Positions 8,945 through 17,796 of a DNA stretch of 64,000 nt are shown here, piece after piece (within the stretch, counting starts at the first letter, position 1; the number at the start of each line of letters is the position of its first letter). The notes below the pieces were generated by a model. The model worked only from the letters and a program-made list of their open reading frames with translations, had not been told where the DNA came from and did no database searches. The DNA lies in the NCBI GenBank assembly GCA_002408125.1, contig DHQO01000018.1, positions 7,070 to 71,069 of the forward strand. The letters run 5' to 3'. Both the position numbers and the translations under genes were made by a program. Source of the stretch: Hyphomonadaceae bacterium UBA5336 (GTDB lineage: Bacteria > Pseudomonadota > Alphaproteobacteria > Caulobacterales > Hyphomonadaceae).

Positions 8945-9679
8945 ATGCAGCTCGATTGCTATAAAATCTACGAGGTTGCCCCGGAAATCGTGCCGGCGCG
9001 TTCCCAGCGCGACTGGATGGATGCCTTCCCGGACCGCCACCCCTATCGCTGCCTGCCGCTGACCATGGCCAATTCCACCGGCTGGGAGATCCTCTGCCCA
9101 CTCGACGTGAAGATCGTCTGGGATGGCGGGCCGATGGAGGAGAACCTCCAGCTCCTGACTACCGGCGATCCGCGCGCGCTGGCCGCCTTCGCCGACAGCC
9201 ATTTCCGGCGCGGCATCGTCACCTTCCATACCGGACACCTCTTTCGCACACCGCCCGGCTGGGGCGTCTGGGCGACCGGCGCGCCGAACTGGCCGAAGGA
9301 TGGTATCGCGCCGCTGACCGGCCTCATTGAAACGGACTGGCTGCCCTTTCCCTTCACCATGAACTGGCAGATGACCCGGCCCGGCGAGGTGGTTTTCAAA
9401 AAGGGCGAGCCCTTCTGCTTCATCACGCTGATGGAACATCGCAAGCTGGAAGAGATCACGCCGGAGCGGAAGCTGCTCTCGTCAAACCCCGACCTGGTGA
9501 AGGAATACGAGGCCTGGCGCGACAGCCGGACGGACTTCAACAAGCGCCTCGGCGAAGGCGAGCAGAACGCCATGAAGGAGCGCTGGCAACGCCACTATAT
9601 GCGCGGGCAGACCGTCACAGGCGGCGGCGCGGACGGCCACCAGACCAAGCGGCGCATGAACAAGCCGGTCGACACCTGA
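8945..9679 (+). CDS. DUF6065 family protein
   Basis: 244 residues, no signal peptide or membrane helix. The protein begins MQLDCYKIYE and shows the conserved aromatic-rich blocks of the DUF6065 group: a strand with TGWEILCP (about 40-47), FHTGHLFRTPPGW (about 97-109) and FPFTMNWQMTRPGE (about 135-148). Function is unknown for the family; relatives are often found near oxygenase or hydroxylase genes, but no such partner is present here. I place the start at ATG 8945, since frames further upstream run into the inverted repeat. Confidence 0.75.
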   Translation: MQLDCYKIYEVAPEIVPARSQRDWMDAFPDRHPYRCLPLTMANSTGWEILCPLDVKIVWDGGPMEENLQLLTTGDPRALAAFADSHFRRGIVTFHTGHLFRTPPGWGVWATGAPNWPKDGIAPLTGLIETDWLPFPFTMNWQMTRPGEVVFKKGEPFCFITLMEHRKLEEITPERKLLSSNPDLVKEYEAWRDSRTDFNKRLGEGEQNAMKERWQRHYMRGQTVTGGGADGHQTKRRMNKPVDT

Positions 9680-9831
9680 TACGGGGCAAAAGGCTTTGAC
9701 TTGGTGGGCGAACATCGCTGCCATACTTTCTCCCTACCGGATCTGCTCGTCCGGGTGCGGGATCGGGATGATCGCATAGGGCGACATCTTCCCGTCCAGA
9801 TGACCAATGCCAGTTCCCGGGGATTTTTCAT

Positions 9832-10167
9832 ATGCGCAAATTGCTCACTCTTGCCGCGCTCGGCGCCCTGATCGCGGGTCCGGCGCTCGCTGATTCCATG
9901 ACCTTCGAATTCGCCGCCGAGGGCGAGGACGGTGTCCTGGTCGCGACCTTTGTCGATGATGGCACCTACAAGGCCTCCGACGACAGCGCCGGCACTTATG
10001 TCTGGGACCTTGAGACCGCGACCCTGTGCGCCACATCCGATGCCGGCGAAGAGACCTGTGTAACCTTCGAGGATATCTCTCAGCAGCCCGTCGTGGGCCT
10101 GACCACGCCCTTTACGGCCACGAACGGTGCCAAAGGCATCGCGACGATCACGGCGATGGTTCCCTAA
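9832..10167 (+). CDS. Small secreted protein of unknown function
   Basis: 111 residues. A clear signal peptide (residues 1-20, ending AGPALA) precedes a small beta-rich, acidic domain with two Cys residues (in ATLCATS and EETCVTF), which could form a disulfide. No family is recognised. It stands alone: the 152 bases upstream hold no gene, and a strong terminator follows. Confidence 0.7.
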   Translation: MRKLLTLAALGALIAGPALADSMTFEFAAEGEDGVLVATFVDDGTYKASDDSAGTYVWDLETATLCATSDAGEETCVTFEDISQQPVVGLTTPFTATNGAKGIATITAMVP

Positions 10168-10195
10168 CTGCAGGGCATTCGGATGCACCCTCCAG

Positions 10196-10224
10196 GCGCC
10201 CGCGAGCCCACTCGCGGGCGCTTT
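10196..10224 (+). terminator. Rho-independent terminator after the small secreted protein
   Basis: An 11-base-pair perfect GC stem (10196-10206 with 10211-10221, gcgcccgcgag / ctcgcgggcgc) has a 4-base loop and a short T run. Confidence 0.75.
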
Positions 10225-10297
10225 GCGTCGGGACAGGACTACACAAGCTCAAGCCGCACGCGTAGGCATGCCGCAAGACGAGACGGAGGAGAGACAC

Positions 10298-11050
10298 ATG
10301 CTGACGGCCGACCTGACAGGAAAGACCACCCTGGTGACGGGCGCCTCTTCCGGCTTTGGCGCCCACTTCTCCCGCGTGCTGGCCGCCAGCGGCGCGACGG
10401 TGATCGCCGCAGCGCGCCGCGAGGACCGGCTGCAGGCGCTGGTGAAGGATATCGAGGGCGCCGGCGGGCGCGCCTCCGCCCTGGCGCTGGATGTCAGCGA
10501 CGGGGAGGCGGTGCGGGCCGTCTTCGAGCAGGTCGGCGCGGTGGATATCGTGGTCAACAATGCCGGCGTGGTGGGCGACACACGCTCCATCGACACGCCC
10601 GAAGAGGAGTGGCGCTGGACCTATGACGTGAACACGCACGGGGTGTTCTTCGTCGCCCAGGCCGCCGCCCGGGCCATGATCGCGCGCGGGGCCGGCGGAT
10701 CGATCATCAACATCGCCTCGATCACGGGACTGCGCCCGCAAGCCGGCAGCACGGCCTACAGCTCCTCGAAAGCCGCAGTGATCCACATGACGCGGAGCCT
10801 TGCCCTGGACTGGGCCCGCTACGGCATCCGCGTGAACGCCATCGCGCCGGGTTACTTCTCGACCGACCTGAATGACGAGTTTCTCAAGAGCGACTATGGC
10901 CAGGCACTGATAAAGCGCGTGCCCCAGCGCCGCTCAGGGGAGTATCACGAACTGGATGGCGCGCTGTTGCTGCTCGCCAGCGAGGCCTCCAGCTACATGA
11001 CCGGCAGCTGCATCACCGTGGATGGCGGGCATCTGTGCGCAGCGCTTTGA
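10298..11050 (+). CDS. SDR family oxidoreductase
   Basis: 250 residues, classical short-chain dehydrogenase. TGASSGFG (residues 14-21) binds the cofactor, NNAG lies at about 88-91, and the catalytic YSSSK is Tyr154 to Lys158 with the usual Ser about 13 residues earlier. An Arg-rich segment (AARRED) after the second strand favours NADP(H). The start ATG 10298 has a GGAGGA site at 10285-10290. Substrate is not deducible; the 3-oxoacyl reductase or glucose dehydrogenase-like subgroup is plausible. It stands alone, tail to tail with the TadE/TadG genes. Confidence 0.9.
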   Translation: MLTADLTGKTTLVTGASSGFGAHFSRVLAASGATVIAAARREDRLQALVKDIEGAGGRASALALDVSDGEAVRAVFEQVGAVDIVVNNAGVVGDTRSIDTPEEEWRWTYDVNTHGVFFVAQAAARAMIARGAGGSIINIASITGLRPQAGSTAYSSSKAAVIHMTRSLALDWARYGIRVNAIAPGYFSTDLNDEFLKSDYGQALIKRVPQRRSGEYHELDGALLLLASEASSYMTGSCITVDGGHLCAAL

Positions 11051-11056
11051 CGCGCG

Positions 11057-11467
11057 CTAGCTGATCACCACGGTGGACCTGGACTGTTCGATCGTGCCCA
11101 GCACGCCATCGAGATAGGGCGCAAATGTCGTAAAGCCCTGGGTGGCGGTAATCGTCACGGTCGAGCCGACCGCCTTGGCCCCGCCATCGTCCCAGACGGC
11201 CGAAACGCTCGGTGCGGCGTCCGGGGAGAAGGCATATTCCAGCACCACGGCACGCAGCGAATCCTCGGTCGCCTCGGCGGCGCTGTCAGCGCTCGACACC
11301 ATGGCCACGCGCGCGGCCCGGTCGACACCGGCCTCCAGCGCCTGGCTCGTCATCACATAGCGGCTGACATCCAGGAGGGCGACGACCGAATAGAGCACAA
11401 GCGGCGCGACCATGGCGAACTCCACCGCCGTCGCGCCGGAACGGTTGCGCAGGAATACGGCTTTCAC
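11057..11467 (-). CDS. TadE-like pilus assembly protein
   Basis: 136 residues. A short basic N-terminus (FLRNRSGATAVEFAMVAPL) runs into one transmembrane helix, the classic TadE/TadF pseudopilin-like signature with the processing-type Glu in VEFA. The rest is a small extracytoplasmic domain. I start it at GTG 11467, which overlaps the TGA of the preceding gene; longer frames upstream have no such motif. It is third in a three-gene operon and probably supports a Flp/Tad pilus, whose machinery is not in this window. Confidence 0.8.
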   Translation of the reverse strand: MKAVFLRNRSGATAVEFAMVAPLVLYSVVALLDVSRYVMTSQALEAGVDRAARVAMVSSADSAAEATEDSLRAVVLEYAFSPDAAPSVSAVWDDGGAKAVGSTVTITATQGFTTFAPYLDGVLGTIEQSRSTVVIS

Positions 11468-11925
11468 TGAACCCTCCACGCGGTCTGGACGGCGATCTGG
11501 TCGTTCTTCACCAGGCCGTCGAAGAAGATATGGCTGTAGGGCCGCGTGACGGTGACCACGCGCCAGACCACCTGTTCGTCGGCCGGCCCGCAATAGCCGG
11601 TATGCTCACCGCCTTCCGCACCACCGGTGGCATAGAGCCGGTCGGGATCCTCGCAGGCGGTGGTGATCGTGGCCGATGCGCCCGTGCCGGCAGCGGCCTC
11701 CAGCAGCACTTCGGCCTGATCGTCGGTATAGCTTTCAGGTGACTGGGCGATGGAGATCATCACATTGTGCACCGCCTCGCGCATCTGCTTGCTTTCGGTG
11801 CGCATGTGCAGGAACTCGCCAGTCGCCAGGCTGAGCGGGGCCAGGAACAGCGAGAAGATCAGCCCTGCCTCAAGCGCGGCCGTGCCCTTCCGGTCGCGGG
11901 CCCAGGATAGGATCTGGCGGTACAT
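11464..11925 (-). CDS. TadE-like pilus assembly protein
   Basis: 153 residues. The N-terminus RDRKGTAALEAGLIFSLFL is the TadE motif: basic residues, then a Gly, then a helix with Glu at its start. Cys residues near 98 and 117 may form a disulfide in the extracytoplasmic domain. The start ATG 11925 overlaps the TGA of the upstream TadG-like gene, and its own stop overlaps the next start, so translation is coupled through all three genes. Confidence 0.8.
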   Translation of the reverse strand: MYRQILSWARDRKGTAALEAGLIFSLFLAPLSLATGEFLHMRTESKQMREAVHNVMISIAQSPESYTDDQAEVLLEAAAGTGASATITTACEDPDRLYATGGAEGGEHTGYCGPADEQVVWRVVTVTRPYSHIFFDGLVKNDQIAVQTAWRVQ

Positions 11926-13238
11926 CAGTAGACCAGCCCCAGCGTGGATGGCGCCCCGCCCCATGTCTCGGCCAGGCCATAGGGCTCGTTGACATCGATA
12001 TAGAGGCCGGCATTGCCGGTCATCTCGATGGAATTGGCGATCACATAGGTCGCCTTGTCATAGGTGGTGATCTGCGCGTTGTTGGAGATCACCAGGTCGC
12101 AGTCGCCGAAATAGAGGATGCCGTCGAACTGGAAACTCGCCCCGCCGGCAAAGGTGGCGGTCTTGTTCGCGCCCCAGCTCTCCTGGCAATTGTCGGCGTC
12201 CGAGCGCCAGAAGGCGATGCCGGCGGTTTCGCCGCTCTCCGGCGCGATCCAGTTGCGCACGCCCGAGCCGTCGGTGACCTCGAACTTCCCGCCACTGAGC
12301 ATGATCACCGACACGCCGGGATCCATGGTGATGGCCGTGCCGTTGACCGAGCGGAAATCCCCACCGGTGATGTAATAGACGCCCGCCTGCATGTGCACGG
12401 AGTTGTTGTTGCTCGCCAGGATGCCGTTGGAATAGATCCCCGGCTCGATCTCGACATGGTTGCCGCCGCCATGGACCCGGTTCTGCGGGCTGACCCGGTT
12501 GGGGCCGGAGGCGACCGGCGTGAAATCCAGCACCGGGTTGGAGCGCGCCGGCGCGTTTTCAGACAGATTGTCGATCTGCAGCACGTTGCCGCCACCATTC
12601 GACTGGTCATAGGTGCCGACCGCGCTGACATTGCGAGCATAGAGCTGGCCATTGTCGAGATAGATCGACTGGCGCTGGGTCTGCCAGCTTTCCAGCGGCG
12701 AATAGCTGGCATTTGAGTGCAAGTCACAGCCGGTCAGGTTCATCGTGGCATTGTTGTGGATCTTCACGCCGAACCGGTTGCCGTCCCAGCTGCCGGTATT
12801 GGGCGTCTCGGCCAGGGTCTGCACGCAGGCGCCCGATGCCCCGCCAGATCCGCTGAGGCCGATACCGGCCCGGGCCGTAAGCGCCTTGGCGCCAGCCCCG
12901 AAGATGCGCGCGAAATAGGATTCAGAGACACGCGAGGCGGTGACCATCAGGACGGAATTGCCGTTCACGGTCTCTTCGCTGGCCCACAGGCTGAGCGCGC
13001 CGGAGGGGTCGAGCAGGGTGGCCTGTTCGGCCAGCATGGCGTTGATGTTTCCCGCGCCATTGCCCGGCGTATAGTCCGGCACCGCCGCAAAGGCGGCCAG
13101 GTCGGCATATTGCTGCAGCTCTGCCTGGTCCGACCGCCAGAGGCTGAGATCGAACACAAAGGCAGCGCCACCCACGAGCAAGCTCACCATGAGTGTCATC
13201 AACGGTAATGCTGATCCGCGCGTATTCCGCCAGAACAA
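11925..13238 (-). CDS. TadG-like pilus assembly protein
   Basis: 437 residues. One N-terminal transmembrane helix (about 10-30, following FWRNTRGSALPLMTL) belongs to the TadG N-terminal (Tad-like) domain. A long extracytoplasmic region follows, with a beta-helix-like section rich in Asn and Gly (about 150-400, for instance IHNNATMNL and ISNNAQITTYD). TadG proteins anchor or stabilise Flp pili in the envelope. It leads the TadG-TadE-TadE operon, which is divergent from rpsD across 278 bases. Confidence 0.8.
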   Translation of the reverse strand: MFWRNTRGSALPLMTLMVSLLVGGAAFVFDLSLWRSDQAELQQYADLAAFAAVPDYTPGNGAGNINAMLAEQATLLDPSGALSLWASEETVNGNSVLMVTASRVSESYFARIFGAGAKALTARAGIGLSGSGGASGACVQTLAETPNTGSWDGNRFGVKIHNNATMNLTGCDLHSNASYSPLESWQTQRQSIYLDNGQLYARNVSAVGTYDQSNGGGNVLQIDNLSENAPARSNPVLDFTPVASGPNRVSPQNRVHGGGNHVEIEPGIYSNGILASNNNSVHMQAGVYYITGGDFRSVNGTAITMDPGVSVIMLSGGKFEVTDGSGVRNWIAPESGETAGIAFWRSDADNCQESWGANKTATFAGGASFQFDGILYFGDCDLVISNNAQITTYDKATYVIANSIEMTGNAGLYIDVNEPYGLAETWGGAPSTLGLVY

Positions 13239-13337
13239 TGTACTTCCCTCGATTGTCGCCTTCTATCTGTATACCCTTGTATTCGGGCGGTGTTCAGAAA
13301 CTGGCAACGCAGGGATTTTAACTCTTCTGCAGGGCGC

Positions 13338-13365
13338 AAGCTCCTGTTCAGGTTAACAGGAGCTT
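13338..13365 (+). promoter_or_regulatory. Perfect 11-bp hairpin upstream of rpsD
   Basis: aagctcctgtt and aacaggagctt flank a 6-base loop, about 150 bases before rpsD in the gap divergent from the TadG operon. No poly-T follows. It may be a leader structure or an operator. The rest of this 278-base gap shows nothing else that I can identify. Confidence 0.35.
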
Positions 13366-13516
13366 TCCGCGCCGACTGGCCGGGCGACTTGACGCCGGCC
13401 CGGTTTTGGCGTTTATCCGCCCCCTTCAAGGACGGGTTGGTGCAGCTTCCGCCGTTGCAATCGCAGCGTTCAATGATGACGCGTTGCCGGACTGCGCTGA
13501 AAACTAGAGGTACTAC

Positions 13517-14134
13517 ATGTCACGTCGTCACTCGACGAAGTACAAGATCGACCGCCGTGTCGGTGAGAATATCTGGGGCCGCCCCAAGTCTCCGGTCAAC
13601 AAGCGCCAGTACAAGCCGGGCCAGCACGGCCAGGGCCGCCGCGCCAAGACCTCTGACTATGGTCTCCAATTGATGGCCAAGCAGAAGCTCAAATTCTACT
13701 ATGGCGACATCACCGAAAAGCAGTTCCGCAAAACCTATGACGAAGCCGCGCGCCGCAAGGGCAACACCGCGGAAAACCTGATCGGCCTGCTCGAAAGCCG
13801 TCTGGACGCCTTTGTCTACCGCTCGAAATTCGTGCCCACCATCTTCGCCGCGCGCCAGTTCGTGAACCACGGCCATGTGAAGGTGAATGGCACCAAGGTG
13901 AACATCCCCTCCTATCGCCTCAAGCCCGGCGACGTTGTCGAAGTGCGCGAGAAATCCCGCTCGATGGCGCTGGTGCTGGAAGCCCTCGGCTCGGCCGAGC
14001 GCGACATTCCCGAATATCTCGATGTTGATCCCAAGAAGATGACCTCGACCTTCGTCCGCGTGCCGGAACTGGCCGACGTGCCCTACCCGGTCCAGATGGA
14101 ACCGTCCCAGGTCGTGGAATACTACTCTTCCTAG
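13517..14134 (+). CDS. rpsD: 30S ribosomal protein S4
   Basis: 205 residues, full length. The N-terminus MSRRHSTKYKIDRRVGENIWG and the S4 RNA-binding domain (about 93-155, SRLDAFVYRSKFV to YRLKPGDVVEV) identify it clearly. S4 nucleates 30S assembly on 16S rRNA. An AGAGGT ribosome site precedes ATG 13517. It stands alone rather than in the rpsK-rpsD-rpoA order, as in many alphaproteobacteria, and ends with a terminator. Confidence 0.98.
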   Translation: MSRRHSTKYKIDRRVGENIWGRPKSPVNKRQYKPGQHGQGRRAKTSDYGLQLMAKQKLKFYYGDITEKQFRKTYDEAARRKGNTAENLIGLLESRLDAFVYRSKFVPTIFAARQFVNHGHVKVNGTKVNIPSYRLKPGDVVEVREKSRSMALVLEALGSAERDIPEYLDVDPKKMTSTFVRVPELADVPYPVQMEPSQVVEYYSS

Positions 14135-14159
14135 GCGCCTGTATCCCTTGAGCTTTCGG

Positions 14160-14189
14160 AAAAGCCCTGCCACGCTAGCGGGGCTTTTT
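14160..14189 (+). terminator. Terminator after rpsD
   Basis: AAAGCCC (14161-14167) pairs with GGGCTTTTT (14181-14189), giving a stem with a poly-T end just after rpsD. Confidence 0.7.
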
Positions 14190-14204
14190 CAGTTGGAGGT
14201 GTGC

Positions 14205-14846
14205 ATGCGACTGATGATGGCCCTATTCGCGACAATTGCATGGAGCGGACCCCCGGCAAGCGCACACCCCGTCCCTGAAGAATTCGATTGTCGCATTGAA
14301 GATGCCGACAATCCTCTGCCTCATCCGTGTGCGCTCCTAGTCAAGAGTCTTATCCTGCCAAGCGGGGGGGCAGTCGAGGAACTTTACGCTGTAACGGTTT
14401 CCTACAGCCTCACTTATCTCAGTTTGGACTCATTGATGTTATGGCGAGATCAAACTGGGTGGTATCTTGATATACATGGTATGTATCAGGACGACGATAC
14501 TAATACCAATCGTCAGAAAGTCAGGTCTGCAAGCATTCGATCCGTCAGATACAAGCTGTCCGATACTGAGGTCGGTCCTCTACTTAATGATATTGCCGCA
14601 GAAATTCCTGAACTGATTGATTTAGCTCCATTTAGGATCGATCCGGCCCCTGATTGTTTAGACGGTTCACGACTGCGCGCATGGATGATGACTCCCTCAG
14701 AAGGGTTTATGACGTCGCGACCCAGTTGCATGGGGCGGACTCAACTCGACGAATATGCCCAACCGCTATTGGAGTTTGCGATAGCAAAAGACCCGATCTC
14801 TGAGCCATTCCTCAGCGGTATGGTTCTGACAGAAGAAAAACAATGA
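14205..14846 (+). CDS. Secreted protein of unknown function with atypical base composition
   Basis: 213 residues from ATG 14205, which has a strong GGAGGT site at 14195-14200. A signal peptide (about 1-20, ending ASA) precedes a domain with Cys pairs (CRIEDADNPLPHPC; a later CLDG and SCMG). No family is recognised. Its DNA is clearly poorer in G+C and uses more A/T-ending codons than every neighbour, which suggests recent transfer. Its stop overlaps the ATG of the PPK2 gene. Confidence 0.7.
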   Translation: MRLMMALFATIAWSGPPASAHPVPEEFDCRIEDADNPLPHPCALLVKSLILPSGGAVEELYAVTVSYSLTYLSLDSLMLWRDQTGWYLDIHGMYQDDDTNTNRQKVRSASIRSVRYKLSDTEVGPLLNDIAAEIPELIDLAPFRIDPAPDCLDGSRLRAWMMTPSEGFMTSRPSCMGRTQLDEYAQPLLEFAIAKDPISEPFLSGMVLTEEKQ

Positions 14847-15676
14847 CCCACCCTTCCTTCGAAACCGTCCGCGACGAGCTTGTCGCCAAGCCCGGCAAGT
14901 CCTTCGACCTCACCAAACGCCCGACGCGGCATCCGGAGCTGTTTGAGGACAAGAAGGAGGCCGAGACCTGCCTGAAGCGCGATGCAGCTGCGATCGACGA
15001 GCTGCAGGACAAGCTCTATGCCGAGCGCAGCCAGGCGCTGCTGGTCGTGCTGCAGGGCATGGATTGCGCCGGCAAGTCGGGCACGATCCGCAAGGTCTTC
15101 GCCCTGACCTCCCCGCTCGGCATCACCATCCGCGCCTTCAAGGCGCCGACCGAGCAGGAAGCCGCCCATGACTTCCTCTGGCGCGTGCACGGCTGCGTGC
15201 CCGCCAAGGGCCATATCGGCATTTTCGACCGCTCCCATTATGAGGATGTGCTGGTGGTGAAGGTGCGCGAATTTGCGCCCGCCGAGGTGGTCGAGCAGCG
15301 CTACGAGCAGATCAACACCTTCGAGAAACTGCTTTGCGAGTCCGGCACGAAGGTCCTGAAATTCATGCTGAATGTCGGCTATGAGGAACAGGGCATTCGT
15401 CTTCAGGAGCGCATCACCGAGCCGCACAAGCGCTGGAAGTTCAATCCCAACGATCTCGATGACCGCCGGCTCTGGCCGGACTTCATGCAGGCCTATGAGA
15501 CCGCCGTGGAGCGCTGTTCGACCGACCATGCCCCCTGGTACATCGTGCCAAGCGACAGCCGCACCCGGCGCAATGCCATGATCGCGCGCATCATCCGCGG
15601 CACGCTGGAAGAGATGGCCCCGGCCTGGCCGCAGCCCGATCCGCCGCTGAAGCTGGAGGATTATGATTTCGGGTAA
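14843..15676 (+). CDS. Polyphosphate kinase 2 family protein
   Basis: 277 residues. PPK2 enzymes move phosphate between polyphosphate and nucleotides. A Walker A loop (GMDCAGKSG, about 72-80) and a Walker B/lid segment (IFDRSHYEDV, about 127-136) are intact, and the EPHKRWKF and DDRRLWPDF blocks match the family. The length suggests a single-domain enzyme. The subclass (ADP versus AMP phosphorylating) cannot be told by eye. Its ATG overlaps the stop of the AT-rich secreted gene, and it precedes the TIR gene by 76 bases. Confidence 0.92.
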   Translation: MTHPSFETVRDELVAKPGKSFDLTKRPTRHPELFEDKKEAETCLKRDAAAIDELQDKLYAERSQALLVVLQGMDCAGKSGTIRKVFALTSPLGITIRAFKAPTEQEAAHDFLWRVHGCVPAKGHIGIFDRSHYEDVLVVKVREFAPAEVVEQRYEQINTFEKLLCESGTKVLKFMLNVGYEEQGIRLQERITEPHKRWKFNPNDLDDRRLWPDFMQAYETAVERCSTDHAPWYIVPSDSRTRRNAMIARIIRGTLEEMAPAWPQPDPPLKLEDYDFG

Positions 15677-15752
15677 GCCATGGATGCAAGCAAGCTTCCC
15701 CAACCGGTCACTCGGCGCTAGATTTACCACGGCAGACTGAGAGGGGAGCCTC

Positions 15753-16664
15753 ATGTCCGGTGTCTTCATTTCGTATCGCCGCGGGGATGCAGCTGCATCG
15801 GCCGGGCGCCTGTCGGATCACCTCCGGGCCCGGCTGGGCGCGCACCAGGTCTTCATGGATGTCGATGGCATTGAGCCCGGTGTGGATTTCCACCAGGTAA
15901 TCTCCGACAATGTCTCCCAGTGCGATGCCCTGATCGCCGTGATCGGGCCGGACTGGCTGAGCGAGCGGCTGCACGAGGAAAACGATTTTGTGCGCATCGA
16001 GATCTCCGCCGGGCTGGAGCGCAATGTGCGCGTCATTCCGGTGCTGGTCGACGGAGCGAAGATGCCGCCGGCCGAGAAGCTGCCCGACAGCCTGAAGGGC
16101 CTGGCGCGGCGCAATGCGGCGGAGGTCTCCCACACGCGCTTTTCCGACGATGCCGGGCGGCTCGCCGATGTGCTCGAGCGGATCATCTCACCCTCCTCGG
16201 CGGCGCCGGCGCCGAAGCCTGCAGCGCCGGAACCGATCCGCGTGCCGCAGGCCACAGCCGGCCCAGCACGGAGCCTGACCGGACTGGACGAGGGCTTCAA
16301 GCGCTTCGAGGTCGACCAGCAGCTGCATGTCGGCGATGCGATCCCGGAGGACAAGCGCGCCAATGCCGCGGTGAAATGCGGCCTGCCGGAGGGCGAACCG
16401 GTGCACGCCCTCGTCGATTTCACGGTGATGAAGAACGCCAATGATGCCATGCTGGTGACCGAGACGGGCCTGCGGGTGCATCACTCCTCGGCCGATTTTC
16501 CCCAGCCGCAATTCATTTCCTGGGCTGACCTGCTCGCCAACCCTGTCGAGAAACATGGCTGGTGGCAGATTCGCCTGGGCGGGACCCGGATCACCGTGTC
16601 CGGGGGGCCCGACCGGGATGTGCTGATCGACTTTATCGAGGCGATCAGAGCGGGGCTGGGCTGA
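15753..16664 (+). CDS. TIR-domain protein with a C-terminal unknown domain
   Basis: 303 residues. Residues 1-140 form a TIR domain: FISYRRGD at the first strand (BB-loop region after it), a CDALIAVIGPDW strand, and Glu83 in VRIEISAGL, which aligns with the catalytic Glu of NAD-cleaving TIR domains. A Pro/Ala-rich linker (about 148-175) follows, then a compact domain (about 180-303) ending in Trp-rich and beta strands, which could be a PH-like or signal-sensing fold. A ribosome site (GAGGGG) precedes the ATG. Defence or signalling by NAD consumption is possible but not shown. Confidence 0.85.
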   Translation: MSGVFISYRRGDAAASAGRLSDHLRARLGAHQVFMDVDGIEPGVDFHQVISDNVSQCDALIAVIGPDWLSERLHEENDFVRIEISAGLERNVRVIPVLVDGAKMPPAEKLPDSLKGLARRNAAEVSHTRFSDDAGRLADVLERIISPSSAAPAPKPAAPEPIRVPQATAGPARSLTGLDEGFKRFEVDQQLHVGDAIPEDKRANAAVKCGLPEGEPVHALVDFTVMKNANDAMLVTETGLRVHHSSADFPQPQFISWADLLANPVEKHGWWQIRLGGTRITVSGGPDRDVLIDFIEAIRAGLG

Positions 16665-17319
16665 CCGAATAGCTCGCGCCGGAGGACTTGTCGGCCTCCC
16701 CGATGCGCGCGCCGCCCTCGATATCCACCGAAGCGCCCGAGGACACATCGATATCCACCCTGCCGGTGAGATAGAGGTCGGCGCTGGCACCCGAAGAGCC
16801 GTCAACCTCGCCATCCACGCAGATCAGGTCCTCGGCCGAGACGCTGGCGCCGGAGGACATGTCCACAGACAGCTCGCGGCATGTGCCGGAAACGGTCACC
16901 GAGGCGCCGCTGGAAACATCGATATCGAACTCGTCGGCACTGATGCCGGATACCCGGGCCGAGGACCCCGAAGAGGCTTCCACGCCTTCCAGGTTCGGGC
17001 CGGAAATGGTGACGGTGGCGCTGAGATTGTTGTTCCAGTTCCAGCCATTGCGGTGCACGCGGCCTACTTCGAGCGTGTCGCCGTCGCGCTCCACGCGGAC
17101 ATCCTCCAGATTGCCGCGGCGTACCTCGACATCGATCGAATAGGTGTCCGACACGGTGTAGATCACCATGAGGCCGGCCGAGGTGTCGAGTTCCTCGATC
17201 CCGGCAAGGTTCGGCGGATTGCTCAGCGGCTCGGCACTGGCGAGCATGTTGGCGGAATTGGAATAGACGCAGGCGGCCAGGACGGCGAGCGCGGCGGTAC
17301 CGGTCAGAAGACGCATCAT
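16645..17319 (-). CDS. DUF2807 (GIN) domain lipoprotein
   Basis: 224 residues. A lipobox (VLAAC, Cys17) marks an outer or inner membrane lipoprotein. The rest is a right-handed beta-helix-like domain of the putative auto-transporter adhesin head / GIN type, with five SSGAS repeats and one SSGSS between residues 120 and 220. Its role is unknown in the family; adhesion or envelope stress has been suggested. Its 3' end overlaps the TIR gene by 20 bases on the opposite strand. The start could also be the second Met. Confidence 0.85.
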   Translation of the reverse strand: MMRLLTGTAALAVLAACVYSNSANMLASAEPLSNPPNLAGIEELDTSAGLMVIYTVSDTYSIDVEVRRGNLEDVRVERDGDTLEVGRVHRNGWNWNNNLSATVTISGPNLEGVEASSGSSARVSGISADEFDIDVSSGASVTVSGTCRELSVDMSSGASVSAEDLICVDGEVDGSSGASADLYLTGRVDIDVSSGASVDIEGGARIGEADKSSGASYSVSPAPL

Positions 17320-17415
17320 GGAAATCTCCGTGGTGACGTTTGAGGGTTTTGCTTGACTGCAATTTACCGATATTCAATATGTGAACTTATTGAATGTCAA
17401 TAAGGAATTTCTCCA

Positions 17416-17796
17416 ATGAAACGAACCGCCTTCGCCATTGCGCTTCTGGCCGTGCCGGCATTGTCGGCCTGCGTCGTGATCGAATCCGACAGCATCCATG
17501 ACGATGTCCGTGTCGATATTGACCGCGGCACGGCGGGTACCGTCTATGGCGCCAGCATCCATCTGGATCATGTCGAGTTCATGGTGACGTCGAACGGCTG
17601 CACCGACGAAACCTATTTCGAGGTCGATGTGAAACATCACGGCGCGGATGAGGCGACACTCACCCTGGACCGGATCCGGACCGATCCCTGCAAGGCGCTG
17701 ATCGCCGAGGGCACGACGGTGAGCTGGAGTTTCGAGGAGCTTGGCCTCACGCCGGGCACGGAAGTGACCATTGCGAACCAGGTGGTGCGGCGCTAG
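17416..17796 (+). CDS. Small lipoprotein of unknown function
   Basis: 126 residues. A signal peptide with lipobox (ALSAC, Cys19) is followed by a compact beta-rich domain with two further Cys residues (NGCTDET and DPCKAL). It is divergent from the GIN-domain lipoprotein, and the AT-rich 96-base gap between them could hold promoters for both. It overlaps the end of lptG by 4 bases. No family is recognised. Confidence 0.7.
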   Translation: MKRTAFAIALLAVPALSACVVIESDSIHDDVRVDIDRGTAGTVYGASIHLDHVEFMVTSNGCTDETYFEVDVKHHGADEATLTLDRIRTDPCKALIAEGTTVSWSFEELGLTPGTEVTIANQVVRR

